Assembly: GCF_016595235.1 (NCBI RefSeq)
Contig: NZ_JAENHL010000008.1
Location: forward strand, 478,390 to 542,389
Origin: Taklimakanibacter albus
Lineage (GTDB): Bacteria > Pseudomonadota > Alphaproteobacteria > Rhizobiales > Aestuariivirgaceae
Direction of reading: 5' to 3'
DNA: 64,000 nucleotides
Part shown: positions 54,327-62,705 of the stretch, piece by piece
How positions within the stretch are numbered: position 1 is the first letter of the stretch
Layout of the letters: each line of letters opens with the position of its first letter
Made by a program: the position numbers and the translations under genes
The notes under the pieces: model-generated
What the model saw: only the letters and a program-made list of their open reading frames with translations
Databases searched by the model: none
Told to the model about the DNA's origin: nothing

Positions 54327-55120
54327 GTGTTCCCGTGACCCAGCCCTCTTCTCCCGATACCGAATTCCTCGCCTTCGCTGAAACTCTCGCCGATGAGGCG
54401 CGGACCATCGTCTATGAGGCGCAGCAACAGGCCCCGACCGTCGACCTCAAAGCCGATGCCAGCTTCGTCACGGCGACCGACAAGGCCATCGAGGCGCGTT
54501 TGCGCGAGCGTATCGAAGCCAGATATCCGTCGCACGGCATCAAGGGCGAGGAATATGGCTCGCTCAATACCGACGCGGAGTTCGTCTGGGTCATCGATCC
54601 GATCGACGGGACGGCGGCGTGGATCGCCGGCATTCCCGTCTATGGCACGTTGATCGCGGTGGCGCGGGCCAGGCGGCCGTGGCTTGGCGTCCTCGACCTG
54701 CCGGCGACCAAGGAACGTCTGACCGGTGTCGCGGGTGTCAGCGCTTTTCACAATGGCAAGGCCGTCCGCTGCCGTACGGCAGTCAAGCCTGAGGATGCTT
54801 TCATGACCAGCTCCAATCCGCGCTTCCTGACGGATGAAGAGCGTGTCACGCTCGGTCGCCTCGACCGTGTGGTGCGGTTCACCCAATATGGCGGCAGTTG
54901 CTACGCCTATGGCTGCCTGGCGCGCGGCCGGACCGATATCGCCATCGATGGCGGCTTCGATCCCTATGACGTCTTCGCGCCCCTCGCGATCATCGAGGGC
55001 GCCGGTGGCATCGCCAGCGACTGGCAGGACAGGCCCATCGATCTCGACTGGAAGGGCCAGATCGTCTGCGCCGGCGACCGCCAGCTGCATCAAGCGGCCC
55101 TGAAGCTGTTGAACGGCTAA
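54323..55120 (+). CDS. Inositol monophosphatase-family phosphatase (histidinol-phosphatase-like)
   Basis: This 265-residue Mg-dependent phosphatase has E76 in KGEEYG, DPIDGT at 92-97 and [20 protein letters not shown] near 210-230, where the usual W-D pair is replaced by PYD. Within the family this resembles the HisN histidinol-phosphatase type, but the substrate is not proved. It is the last gene of the amino-acid importer operon; a TTG at 54323 overlaps the ATPase stop and a GTG at 54335 is an alternative. Its last four bases overlap the convergent PotC-like gene. Confidence 0.85.
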   Translation: MSVPVTQPSSPDTEFLAFAETLADEARTIVYEAQQQAPTVDLKADASFVTATDKAIEARLRERIEARYPSHGIKGEEYGSLNTDAEFVWVIDPIDGTAAWIAGIPVYGTLIAVARARRPWLGVLDLPATKERLTGVAGVSAFHNGKAVRCRTAVKPEDAFMTSSNPRFLTDEERVTLGRLDRVVRFTQYGGSCYAYGCLARGRTDIAIDGGFDPYDVFAPLAIIEGAGGIASDWQDRPIDLDWKGQIVCAGDRQLHQAALKLLNG

Positions 55121-55959
55121 TTCCGGCTCACCTTGCGGAGCTGGCGTACATACCAGACCATGATGATCGCGAGGCAGGCGAAGACGGTGAGCGCCAGGAT
55201 GACCGACGCCACCGCCAGCCTCGGCGTGCCGGCCGAGCGCAGGCTCAGCCACATCAGGACCGGCAAGGTCTGGGTGTCGCGGTCGGTGAGGAACAGCGCC
55301 ATCACGAATTCGTTGAGCGATATCACGAAGGCGAAAAGAGCGGACGAGATCACACCGGTCGACACCATCGGCACGACGATCTCGATGAAAGTCCGTAGCG
55401 GATTGGCGCCGAGGTCATAAGAGGCCTCGACCACCCGGTAGTCCACGGTGCGGAAGGTCGCCTCCATCAGCATGAAGACCAGCGGCATGGCCCAGAGCGA
55501 ATGGGCGATCATCACCAGCGCGCGCGAGCCATAGAGATTGACGCCGGCGATCTGGACGCCACCAAAGGTCATGGCGATGCCGAGCCCTAGCACCACGCCC
55601 GGCATGAACAGCGGCAGCATGATGAGGAGATAGAGCGCGTTCTTGAACGGAATGGGAAAACGTTCGAAGGCCCAGGCCGCCAATATGCCCGAGACCGTCG
55701 AGATGATGGCGGTGCCGGTGGCGATGATGACGCTGCTCTTCAGCGCATCGGTCCATTGCGGGCTGGCGAAGAAATCCTGGTACCATTTGAGCGACCAGGC
55801 ATTGATCGGGAAGCGGATCATCGCGGCGTCGTTGAACGACATCACCAATGTCACCAGCACCGGGATCAGGATATAGGCGACGATGAAGACGATGAAGGCG
55901 GCGCCCAATGCCTTCAGCATCACGGGCTCGAAACCGCGCCTGGCGAGGACGTCAGACAT
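55117..55959 (-). CDS. Spermidine/putrescine-type ABC transporter permease (PotC-like)
   Basis: This 280-residue permease has six hydrophobic segments, FNDAAMIRFPINAWSLKWY after the first helix (a PotC hallmark) and the EAA loop VVEASYDLGANPLRTFIEIVVP. It overlaps the PotB-like gene by eight bases and the phosphatase gene by four at its 3' end. Confidence 0.9.
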   Translation of the reverse strand: MSDVLARRGFEPVMLKALGAAFIVFIVAYILIPVLVTLVMSFNDAAMIRFPINAWSLKWYQDFFASPQWTDALKSSVIIATGTAIISTVSGILAAWAFERFPIPFKNALYLLIMLPLFMPGVVLGLGIAMTFGGVQIAGVNLYGSRALVMIAHSLWAMPLVFMLMEATFRTVDYRVVEASYDLGANPLRTFIEIVVPMVSTGVISSALFAFVISLNEFVMALFLTDRDTQTLPVLMWLSLRSAGTPRLAVASVILALTVFACLAIIMVWYVRQLRKVSRN

Positions 55960-56815
55960 GATAGGAGGCCCGCTTCGGCATCAGTGAGCGGGTCAGCACC
56001 ATGACGGCGGCGACGCCAAGGACGAGCACCATGGACAAAGCGGCGGCAAGCGGCCAGTTGTGTTTGCCGAGCATCTGCTCCTGGATCAGATAGCCGACCG
56101 TCCACAAGGTATCGGGACCTAGCGCGGACGGCGTCGCATAGGTGCCCATGGTCCAGATGAAGGATTGCGAGAAGGCGACAAGCAGTCCGGTCCAGGTCAA
56201 GGGCAGCAGCACTTCCCGAAAAGTGGTCAGAGGCGGTGCGCCGAGATCGCCGCTCGCCTCGATCAAACGTCTGTCGATGCCGTCGAAGATCGACAGCAGG
56301 ATGAAGAAGCAATAGGGCAGCGTCACATAGATGAGGCCGACGAAAGCGGCGAACTCCGTGTACATCAGACTGATCTTGTCGTTGACCAATCCGAGCGAGA
56401 GCAGCGCGTAGCTCAGGAGGCCGTTCTTCGGAAAGAACATCCACCAGCCGAAGATGATGGCGATCTCGGAGATGAGCAGCGGGCACAAAGCGACGCCGAT
56501 GAGCAGGAGACGCCAGCGTGGCGGCTTCAGCCAGACGATGAGCGCGAAGGCATAACCGATCACCACCGTGGCGATGGAAGCCATCACCGCGAGCTTGACC
56601 GTGGTCCAGATGGCGCCGGTGAAGACCGGATTGGACAGCAGCGCTCCATAATGCTCGAAAGTGAAGCCCGGCACGAAGAGGCGCTGATCGGGATGAAGAT
56701 TGAAGCTCATCCGCGCCATGAAGATGGTCGGCAGGCCGAAGAAGATCAGCACGATGACCAGCGCCGGAAGAAGGAGCAGCAAAGCGGTGCGCTGTTTCCT
56801 CCTTTGCGCAGTCAT
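55952..56815 (-). CDS. Spermidine/putrescine-type ABC transporter permease (PotB-like)
   Basis: This 287-residue permease has MTAQRRKQRT before the first helix, a large periplasmic loop with FTFEHYGALLSNPVF and the EAA loop LIEASGDLGAPPLTTFREVLLP. The ATG at 56815 has GGAGG ahead. It is separated from the ATPase gene by about 200 bases that hold a long inverted repeat, but all genes run the same way. Confidence 0.9.
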   Translation of the reverse strand: MTAQRRKQRTALLLLLPALVIVLIFFGLPTIFMARMSFNLHPDQRLFVPGFTFEHYGALLSNPVFTGAIWTTVKLAVMASIATVVIGYAFALIVWLKPPRWRLLLIGVALCPLLISEIAIIFGWWMFFPKNGLLSYALLSLGLVNDKISLMYTEFAAFVGLIYVTLPYCFFILLSIFDGIDRRLIEASGDLGAPPLTTFREVLLPLTWTGLLVAFSQSFIWTMGTYATPSALGPDTLWTVGYLIQEQMLGKHNWPLAAALSMVLVLGVAAVMVLTRSLMPKRASYHV

Positions 56816-56850
56816 AAGTAGACCTCCGCCCACGAACCCCTCTCAGTTTG

Positions 56851-56995
56851 TCCCCCTTCTCCCGTTGCGCAGCAATGGGAGAAGGTGCCCGACAGGGCGG
56901 ATGAGGGCTCTTCTGAAACATCTGTAGCTCTGAAGCAAAGAGCCCTCACCCGGCCTTCGGCCACCCTCTCCCATCCTGCGGACGGGAGAGGGGGA
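56851..56995. repeat. Long intergenic inverted repeat, REP/RIME-like
   Basis: Two arms of about 60 bases (56851-56912 and 56938-56995) are complementary over most of their length: TTCTCCCGTTGCGCAGCAAT and its partner near the right end, and GGATGAGGGCTCTT against AAGAGCCCTCACCCG. The pattern matches the short intergenic palindromes found in many copies in rhizobial genomes. It lies inside the PotA-PotB gap and could affect the ratio of the two proteins. Confidence 0.7.
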
Positions 56996-57017
56996 AAACT
57001 CTCAAATGCGGTGCTCC

Positions 57018-58067
57018 TCACCGGAAGACCTTCATGTCTTCACTGCGCCAGCCGACATCGATCAGGGCGCCGACATCATGGCCGATCGGACCCGCATGGT
57101 CGGCGAAGACTTCCAGTGCGCCGGCCTTCAGGTGATAGCGATGCATGTCGCCAAGGAACTCGATGAAATGGATCGTCGCCGTGAGACGGTTCGGCAGGCC
57201 TTGCGCTTCGGCCGCGAGCTTGAGGCGGGACGGACGGATGTAAAGCCGCGAATCGCCTTCTGGCAGGCTATTCTGCAAGATGAGCGCCACGGCCTGGCCA
57301 TTCCGATCGGTGACTTCACTGGCGCCGCGGCGCACCGGCAGGCAGCAGCTTTCGCCGATGAAGGTGAAGACGAATTCATTGGCGGGGCCGTGGAAGATCT
57401 TCTCCGGCCGGTCGATCTGTTCGATCCGGCCTTTGTTCATCACCGCGACTCGGCTCGACATGGCCATCGCCTCACCCTGGTCATGGGTGACATAGATGGC
57501 GCTGAATTTGAGCTCGTCATGCAGCCTTTTGATCTCGCCGCGCAATTGCAGGCGCAAGGAGAGATCGAGCGCCGACAAAGGCTCGTCGAACAGCAGGATC
57601 GCCGGCCTGACCGCGAGCGAGCGGGCCAGCGCCACGCGCTGCTTCTGGCCGCCGGAAAGCTGGCTCGGATAACGGTCTTCGTAGCCTTGCAGCCGCACGA
57701 TCTCGAGCGCCTGGCGGATGCGTTCATCGCGCTCAGGTCGCTCCACTTTGCGCATGCGCAGGCCATAAGCGACATTCTCGGCCACCGTCTTGTGCGGGAA
57801 GAGCGCGCCCGACTGGAAGATGGTGGCGGTGTCGCGCCGGTATGGCGGCAGATGATCGATGCGCTCGCCCTTGATACGGATAGCGCCGGCATCGAGCTCC
57901 TCGAAGCCGCCGATGAGCCGCAAGGTCGAGGTCTTGCCCGAGCCCGACGGCCCGAGGAGAGTCACGAACTCACCCGGCGCCACGGAAAGTGACACGTCAT
58001 CGACCGCCACGACCGAGCCGAAGCAGCGCCGCACACTCTCCAATTCGAGCGCCGTCCGCTCTGTCAC
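57018..58067 (-). CDS. Spermidine/putrescine-type ABC transporter ATP-binding protein (PotA-like)
   Basis: This 349-residue ATPase has Walker A GPSGSGKT at about 39-46, the signature LSGGQKQRVALARSL, Walker B ILLFDEPLSALD and a C-terminal TOBE-type region. It would energise the two permeases downstream. No binding protein is encoded beside it. It starts 61 bases after the stop of the DMGDH-like gene, so a single transcript is likely. Confidence 0.9.
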   Translation of the reverse strand: MTERTALELESVRRCFGSVVAVDDVSLSVAPGEFVTLLGPSGSGKTSTLRLIGGFEELDAGAIRIKGERIDHLPPYRRDTATIFQSGALFPHKTVAENVAYGLRMRKVERPERDERIRQALEIVRLQGYEDRYPSQLSGGQKQRVALARSLAVRPAILLFDEPLSALDLSLRLQLRGEIKRLHDELKFSAIYVTHDQGEAMAMSSRVAVMNKGRIEQIDRPEKIFHGPANEFVFTFIGESCCLPVRRGASEVTDRNGQAVALILQNSLPEGDSRLYIRPSRLKLAAEAQGLPNRLTATIHFIEFLGDMHRYHLKAGALEVFADHAGPIGHDVGALIDVGWRSEDMKVFR

Positions 58068-58128
58068 CCCGAGTCCATCCCCTTCATGGTGCTGGATTCT
58101 GGATAGCCGGAGAAAGGCTTGAGTGCAA

Positions 58129-60582
58129 TCAGGCCTTGATACGGGCGCCTTGCGGGTCGTACCAGGGCTTCAATTGCGCCTTCACCTTGTAACGCTTCCA
58201 GGCGACCTCCACCTCAAGAGCGGCTTCGGCAAGCGAGGCTTCGCTCACCCCTTGCGGCAGGCTCAGATACCCCATGCCGAGGGAAGCACCGATGCGATGG
58301 CCATAGGCGCCGGAGGTGACGGAGCCGACGATCTCGCCGTTCCAGCGCAGCGGCTCGTGATGATAGAGCAGCGGCGCGTCCTTGTCGGGCAGCATCAATT
58401 GCACCAGTCTCCGGCGCGGACCGCCCTGCTCCTTCTGCTTGAGCAACGCCTCGCGGCCGATGAAGCCGCCCGGCTTGTCATAGGCGACCGCAAAGCCGAG
58501 GCCGCCTTCGAGCGGTGTGTCTTCCTCGCCGATGTCATGGCTCCAATGGCGATAGCCCTTCTCCATGCGCAGCGAGTTGATGGCAAAGTAGCCGCCCTGC
58601 TTGAGACCCAGGGGCGCGCCCGCCTCGGCCAGCCGGTCATAGACATGGGTGGCGAATTCGGTCGGCATATAGATCTCCCAACCAAGCTCGCCGACAAAGG
58701 TGACGCGGCTGGCGCGCACCCGGGCATAACCGAGATCAATCTCGCGGCTGGTGCCGAAGGGAAAGGCCTCATTGGAGAAATCAGCCGGCGAGAGCACTTT
58801 GAGCAGCTCGCGCGACTTCGGTCCCATCAGCGCCAACATCGGCATGCCCGAGGTCACATCCTTCACGAAGACATGGGCATCGTCCGGAATGTGGCGGCGC
58901 AGCCAGGCGAAATCGCGCCGCTGCGACACCGCGATGGTGACGACCAGGAAGGACGTCTCAGAGAGGCGCGTGACGGTGACATCGGCCTCGATGCCCCCCT
59001 GCTCGTTCAGCCACTGGGTATAGACGATGCGGCCCACCGCCACGTCGATATTGTTGGCGCAGATGCGGTTCAGTACGCGCAAGGCATCGCGGCCCTCTAC
59101 CTCGAATTTCACGAAACAGCTGTGGTCGAAAAGCGTGACATTCTCCGCCGTGTTGTGGCATTCGGCGCCACAGAGATCGAACCAGTTCTGCCGTCCATAG
59201 GAATAATGGATCTCCGGCGTCTTGCCCTTGCCGGCGAAGAAGCCCGGCCGCTCATAACCCGCGGCCTCGGTCATGAAGGCACCCTCGGCGAGGAGCCGGT
59301 CATGGAAGGGACTGCGCCTAACATCGCGCGCGGTGGCGAACTGGCGATAAGGCCAATGCATGTCGAACAGGAGACCCAAGGTCTCGGTGGTGCGATCGAA
59401 CAGATATTTCTTGTTGGTCTGGAAGGACTGCATGCGCCGGACATCGACATCCGCCAGCTCCATCGGCGGACGGCCGTCGCGGATCCATTCGGCGGCGGCC
59501 TTGCCGACGCCACCCGACGACAGGATGCCAATGGAATTGAAGCCGCAGGCACAGAAGAGGCCATCGACCTCCGGCACTTCGCCGAGCAGGTAACGGTCGT
59601 CAGGTGTGAAGCTTTCCGGCCCGTTGAAGAAAAGCTGGATGCCGGTATTGGCGATGAGCGGCACGCGTTTGGTCGCCATTTCGAGGATCGGCTCGAAGTG
59701 ATCGAAATCCTCAGGGAGAGAGTCGAAGCAGAAATCCTCCGGGATTCCGTCATGGCCCCAGGGCTTGGCCTTGGGCTCGAAGCAGCCGAGCAGAAGCTTG
59801 CCGGCGTCTTCCTTGTAGTAGGCGCATTCATCGCCGAGGAAGAGAACGGGGAGCTTCTTCGGCAGATCGGGAATGGGCTCGGTGACGATGTAGAAATGCT
59901 CGGCGGCATGGAGCGGCAGCGCGACGCCGATCTCGGCAGCGAGATCGCGCGACCACATACCGCCGCAGATTATCACGCGTTTGGCGCGGATCTGGCCTTT
60001 GTCGGTCTCGACGCCAGCGATGCGGCCGCCTTCGACCAGGATGCGCTTGACCGGCGTGTGCTCGAGAATACGGGCGCCGCCCATGCGGGCACCCTTGGCA
60101 TAGGCCATGGTCACGTCGGCCGGATTGACCTGGCCGTCATTGGGGAACCAGTAGCCGCCGACGACGCCCTCGGTATTGATCGGCTCCCACATCTTCTTGA
60201 TGTCGTCGGGCGTTACCTGCTCGACCGCGAGGCCGAAATTGCGGCCCATCGAGGCGCCGCGGCTCAATTCCTCGAAACGCGCCTCGGTATTGGCTACGCG
60301 CAGAGAGCCGTGTTTCTTGAAGCCGGTCGCCTGGCCGGTCTCGGCCTCGAGCGTCTGGAAGAGCTCGCCCGTATATTTGGCCAGTTCGGTCATGCGGCGC
60401 GTGGCGCGCAGCTGCGTGACCAAGCCGGCGGCATGCCAGGTGGTACCGCAGGTCAGCTGCTTGCGCTCGCAGAGAACGACATCGGTGATGCCGAGCTTGG
60501 TCAGATGATACGCGACCGAACAGCCGGCGATACCGCCGCCCACAACAATCACATCTGCTCTGTCAGGCTGTCCGGTGGTCAC
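58129..60582 (-). CDS. FAD-dependent dehydrogenase with GcvT domains (dimethylglycine/sarcosine dehydrogenase-like)
   Basis: This 817-residue enzyme has an FAD-binding Rossmann motif (VIVVGGGIAGCS, about 12-22), H50 in GTTWHAAGLV, which in dimethylglycine dehydrogenase binds FAD covalently, and a central FAO domain. Residues from about 430 to the end are GcvT-like tetrahydrofolate-binding domains (FDHSCFVKFEVEGRDAL, GWEIYMP). It would oxidatively demethylate a methylated amine and pass the carbon to folate. The substrate could be dimethylglycine, sarcosine or a related amine; close relatives are often misnamed. It is divergent from the XRE-cupin gene and heads the Pot-type transporter genes. 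Confidence 0.85.
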   Translation of the reverse strand: MTTGQPDRADVIVVGGGIAGCSVAYHLTKLGITDVVLCERKQLTCGTTWHAAGLVTQLRATRRMTELAKYTGELFQTLEAETGQATGFKKHGSLRVANTEARFEELSRGASMGRNFGLAVEQVTPDDIKKMWEPINTEGVVGGYWFPNDGQVNPADVTMAYAKGARMGGARILEHTPVKRILVEGGRIAGVETDKGQIRAKRVIICGGMWSRDLAAEIGVALPLHAAEHFYIVTEPIPDLPKKLPVLFLGDECAYYKEDAGKLLLGCFEPKAKPWGHDGIPEDFCFDSLPEDFDHFEPILEMATKRVPLIANTGIQLFFNGPESFTPDDRYLLGEVPEVDGLFCACGFNSIGILSSGGVGKAAAEWIRDGRPPMELADVDVRRMQSFQTNKKYLFDRTTETLGLLFDMHWPYRQFATARDVRRSPFHDRLLAEGAFMTEAAGYERPGFFAGKGKTPEIHYSYGRQNWFDLCGAECHNTAENVTLFDHSCFVKFEVEGRDALRVLNRICANNIDVAVGRIVYTQWLNEQGGIEADVTVTRLSETSFLVVTIAVSQRRDFAWLRRHIPDDAHVFVKDVTSGMPMLALMGPKSRELLKVLSPADFSNEAFPFGTSREIDLGYARVRASRVTFVGELGWEIYMPTEFATHVYDRLAEAGAPLGLKQGGYFAINSLRMEKGYRHWSHDIGEEDTPLEGGLGFAVAYDKPGGFIGREALLKQKEQGGPRRRLVQLMLPDKDAPLLYHHEPLRWNGEIVGSVTSGAYGHRIGASLGMGYLSLPQGVSEASLAEAALEVEVAWKRYKVKAQLKPWYDPQGARIKA

Positions 60583-60640
60583 GAATTACCCTCCTCGATA
60601 GGAATTTCGGGGAGATTGCGACAAGTACCAAAAATTCGCA

Positions 60641-60678
60641 ACTGTGAAATTTTGTCTTGATAATTTCACAACAGTGAA
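60641..60678. promoter_or_regulatory. Divergent operator region: TTCAC-N4-GTGAA dyad and a second GTGAA half-site
   Basis: TTCACAACAGTGAA (60665-60678) is a perfect 5-base dyad with a 4-base spacer. ACTGTGAAATT (60641-60651) and AATTTCACA (60662-60670) form a second, overlapping dyad. Both lie between the DMGDH-like gene and the XRE-cupin regulator, in an AT-rich patch, and the regulator start is 38 bases away. The adjacent XRE protein is the likely binder. Confidence 0.55.
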
Positions 60679-60715
60679 CCAATATGCCGTTATACCACTC
60701 AGCAGGGAGTATCAT

Positions 60716-61324
60716 GTGCTGAAGGAAGGCCATGGGCAGAATGGCGGAGCGGCCAGCTCCGATACGTCTCCCGACCAGGCCGGACGCGAGATCCGCGATC
60801 TGCGCAAGGCGCGGCGGATAACCATCAAGGCTTTGGCCGAGCGCACCGGCCTCTCGGTCGGTTACTTGAGCGAGATTGAACGCGGCCTTGCGTTCCCCAA
60901 TATCAAAGCACTGCACGACATCGCGACCGCGCTCGGCGTCACGATCAGCTGGTTCTTCCACAAGGACGAGGCCAAGGAGCCGGAGGAGCACTCTTTGCTG
61001 GTGCGCGCGGCGAACCGAAGGCGTGTGTCCTTTTCGAGCGGCATCACCGACGAGCTCCTGTCGCCGCATCTGCGCGGCCAGCTCGAGCTGCTGATGTCGC
61101 GTTTCCCGCCCGGCTCGACCAGCGGTGTCGAGCCCTACAGCCACAAGGGAGAGGAAGCCGGTGTCGTGCTCTCCGGCACGCTCGAAATCTGGGTCGGCGA
61201 CAAACATCTCGTCCTGCAGGAAGGCGACAGCTTCGGCTTCGACAGCTCGCGGCCGCATCGCTACAGCAATCCCGGCGAGCGCGAAGCGGTGGTGATCTGG
61301 GCGATCACGCCGCCGAGCTACTAG
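60716..61324 (+). CDS. XRE-family HTH regulator with C-terminal cupin domain (PuuR-like)
   Basis: This 202-residue regulator has an XRE helix-turn-helix at about 23-80 (IKALAERTGLSVGYLSEIERG) and a cupin sensor at about 120-197 (HKGEEAGVVLSGTLEIWVG, GDSFGFDSSRPHRY). Proteins of this layout, such as PuuR, control amine and amino-acid catabolism. The GTG at 60716 is chosen because GCAGGGAG lies seven bases upstream; the frame to an ATG at 60644 would run through the operator dyads. It is divergent from the dehydrogenase-transporter operon. Confidence 0.87.
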   Translation: MLKEGHGQNGGAASSDTSPDQAGREIRDLRKARRITIKALAERTGLSVGYLSEIERGLAFPNIKALHDIATALGVTISWFFHKDEAKEPEEHSLLVRAANRRRVSFSSGITDELLSPHLRGQLELLMSRFPPGSTSGVEPYSHKGEEAGVVLSGTLEIWVGDKHLVLQEGDSFGFDSSRPHRYSNPGEREAVVIWAITPPSY

Positions 61325-61326
61325 CT

Positions 61327-62631
61327 TCAGAAGAAAGTCTTCAGCGCCTTGGTCACGCGATAATCCTTGTCGACCAGGAGCAGCATCGACCATTTGTCAA
61401 AGGTCGTGCAGGGATGGCCGATGCCGAAGGACACCATGTCACCCACTTGCAACGGGCTGTCGGCCGGCAGGCTCACATGGCAGTGCTGATCGTTGAGACC
61501 GACGACCTCATGGCCTTTCGGCATGTCCTCGGGCGCGGTCATGGCGGATCCCGGGCGATACCAACGCACCGGCACCGGCATGCCGGAATCAGAGCCGACA
61601 TCGCGACGGCCGAGGCCGACGATGGCGCGTATATTCTCCGGCCGCGATTGGACATAGGCCCAGACTTCCAGCGCGGCGACGAGCCCACCCGGCGGCAGCT
61701 TCAGGCTCGTCTCCTTCTGGATGCGACGGAACGAGGCGGTGTAGCCGATGCTGTCATGAGTGAGATAGCAACCGGCGCGTAGAACTCTGAGGACAGGCGC
61801 GGACAGAGCCAGCTTGTTGAAACGTTCGCCGGCGCGATCGAAAAAGGCCGAGCCGCCGGCGCTGACGATGATCGGCTGGTCCTTCGCGAACAATCCTTCC
61901 TTGGCGGCGAGCTCGGCCAGAACCACGACATCGTCGATGAGTTTGTCGGCGGCCTCAGGCGTCGGCAGCAGACCTTCGAAACATTCGAAGCCGGCGAGCT
62001 TGAGGCCCGGCGTCGCGACGATGCTGCGGGCCACTGCAAGAGCTTCATCGCGCGTGCGGGCCCCCGTGCGGCCGCCGGTGAAACCGATCTCGACCAGGAC
62101 ACGCAGCGGATTGGAGGCGGGCGGCGGCAGACGGCGCGCGCCATCGGCCAGCAAAGCGAGGCCGGCAGGACCGTCGGCGAGGCAATAGAGCTCGAAATCC
62201 CGATCCGCCCGCAGCATGGTGAAACAGGCATCGACCGCCTGGCGCCCGACCGGCTGATTGGCGAGCAGCACACGTTTGACGCCGAAGCGGCGGCAGACCT
62301 CGACTTGCTGCAAGGTAGCGGTGGTGATCGCCCAGGACCCGTCGGCGACCTGCAGATCGAAGAGATAGGGCGCCATGGTCGTCTTGCCATGCGGCGCCAG
62401 GAACAGGCCGTTGGTTTCGATGAAGGCGCTCATCCATTTGCTGTTGGCGGTCAGGATGTCGTCGCGGATAACGGCCGCCGGCAAAGGCACATCGCCCTTC
62501 AAGAGATTCCAGCCCTTCCTGCCGACGTCCCCAACGGTCAGAGCCGCCGCCTCATAAGGCAGGCCCTTGGTTGAAGGGTCGAGCGGCAAAATGTCGAGTG
62601 CGGCCATATCGAGACGGGGGATCAGGGTCAT
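61327..62631 (-). CDS. D-threonine aldolase/D-serine dehydratase-like PLP enzyme (alanine racemase fold)
   Basis: This 434-residue fold-type III PLP enzyme has the PLP lysine K83 in LAPHGKTTMAP and a C-terminal metal-binding segment GLNDQHCHVSLP, the pair that marks the D-threonine aldolase/D-serine dehydratase family. It would cleave or deaminate a D-hydroxy amino acid. GGAGCTCCC precedes the ATG at 62631. It converges on the XRE-cupin gene with two bases between stop codons and is divergent from the M81 gene with 74 bases between starts. Confidence 0.85.
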   Translation of the reverse strand: MTLIPRLDMAALDILPLDPSTKGLPYEAAALTVGDVGRKGWNLLKGDVPLPAAVIRDDILTANSKWMSAFIETNGLFLAPHGKTTMAPYLFDLQVADGSWAITTATLQQVEVCRRFGVKRVLLANQPVGRQAVDACFTMLRADRDFELYCLADGPAGLALLADGARRLPPPASNPLRVLVEIGFTGGRTGARTRDEALAVARSIVATPGLKLAGFECFEGLLPTPEAADKLIDDVVVLAELAAKEGLFAKDQPIIVSAGGSAFFDRAGERFNKLALSAPVLRVLRAGCYLTHDSIGYTASFRRIQKETSLKLPPGGLVAALEVWAYVQSRPENIRAIVGLGRRDVGSDSGMPVPVRWYRPGSAMTAPEDMPKGHEVVGLNDQHCHVSLPADSPLQVGDMVSFGIGHPCTTFDKWSMLLLVDKDYRVTKALKTFF

Positions 62632-62705
62632 GGGAGCTCCGTTCCTCTTGTTCTTCCTCATCTAGATCATAGAGTGAGAGGCCGCAAAGTTGTAAGTGGG
62701 ACAGA

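Noticed and set aside
58123-60660. Open frame of 845 codons on the plus strand opposite the DMGDH-like gene
   Set aside because: The minus-strand product has FAD and GcvT motifs; the plus-strand frame has none and no ribosome site.
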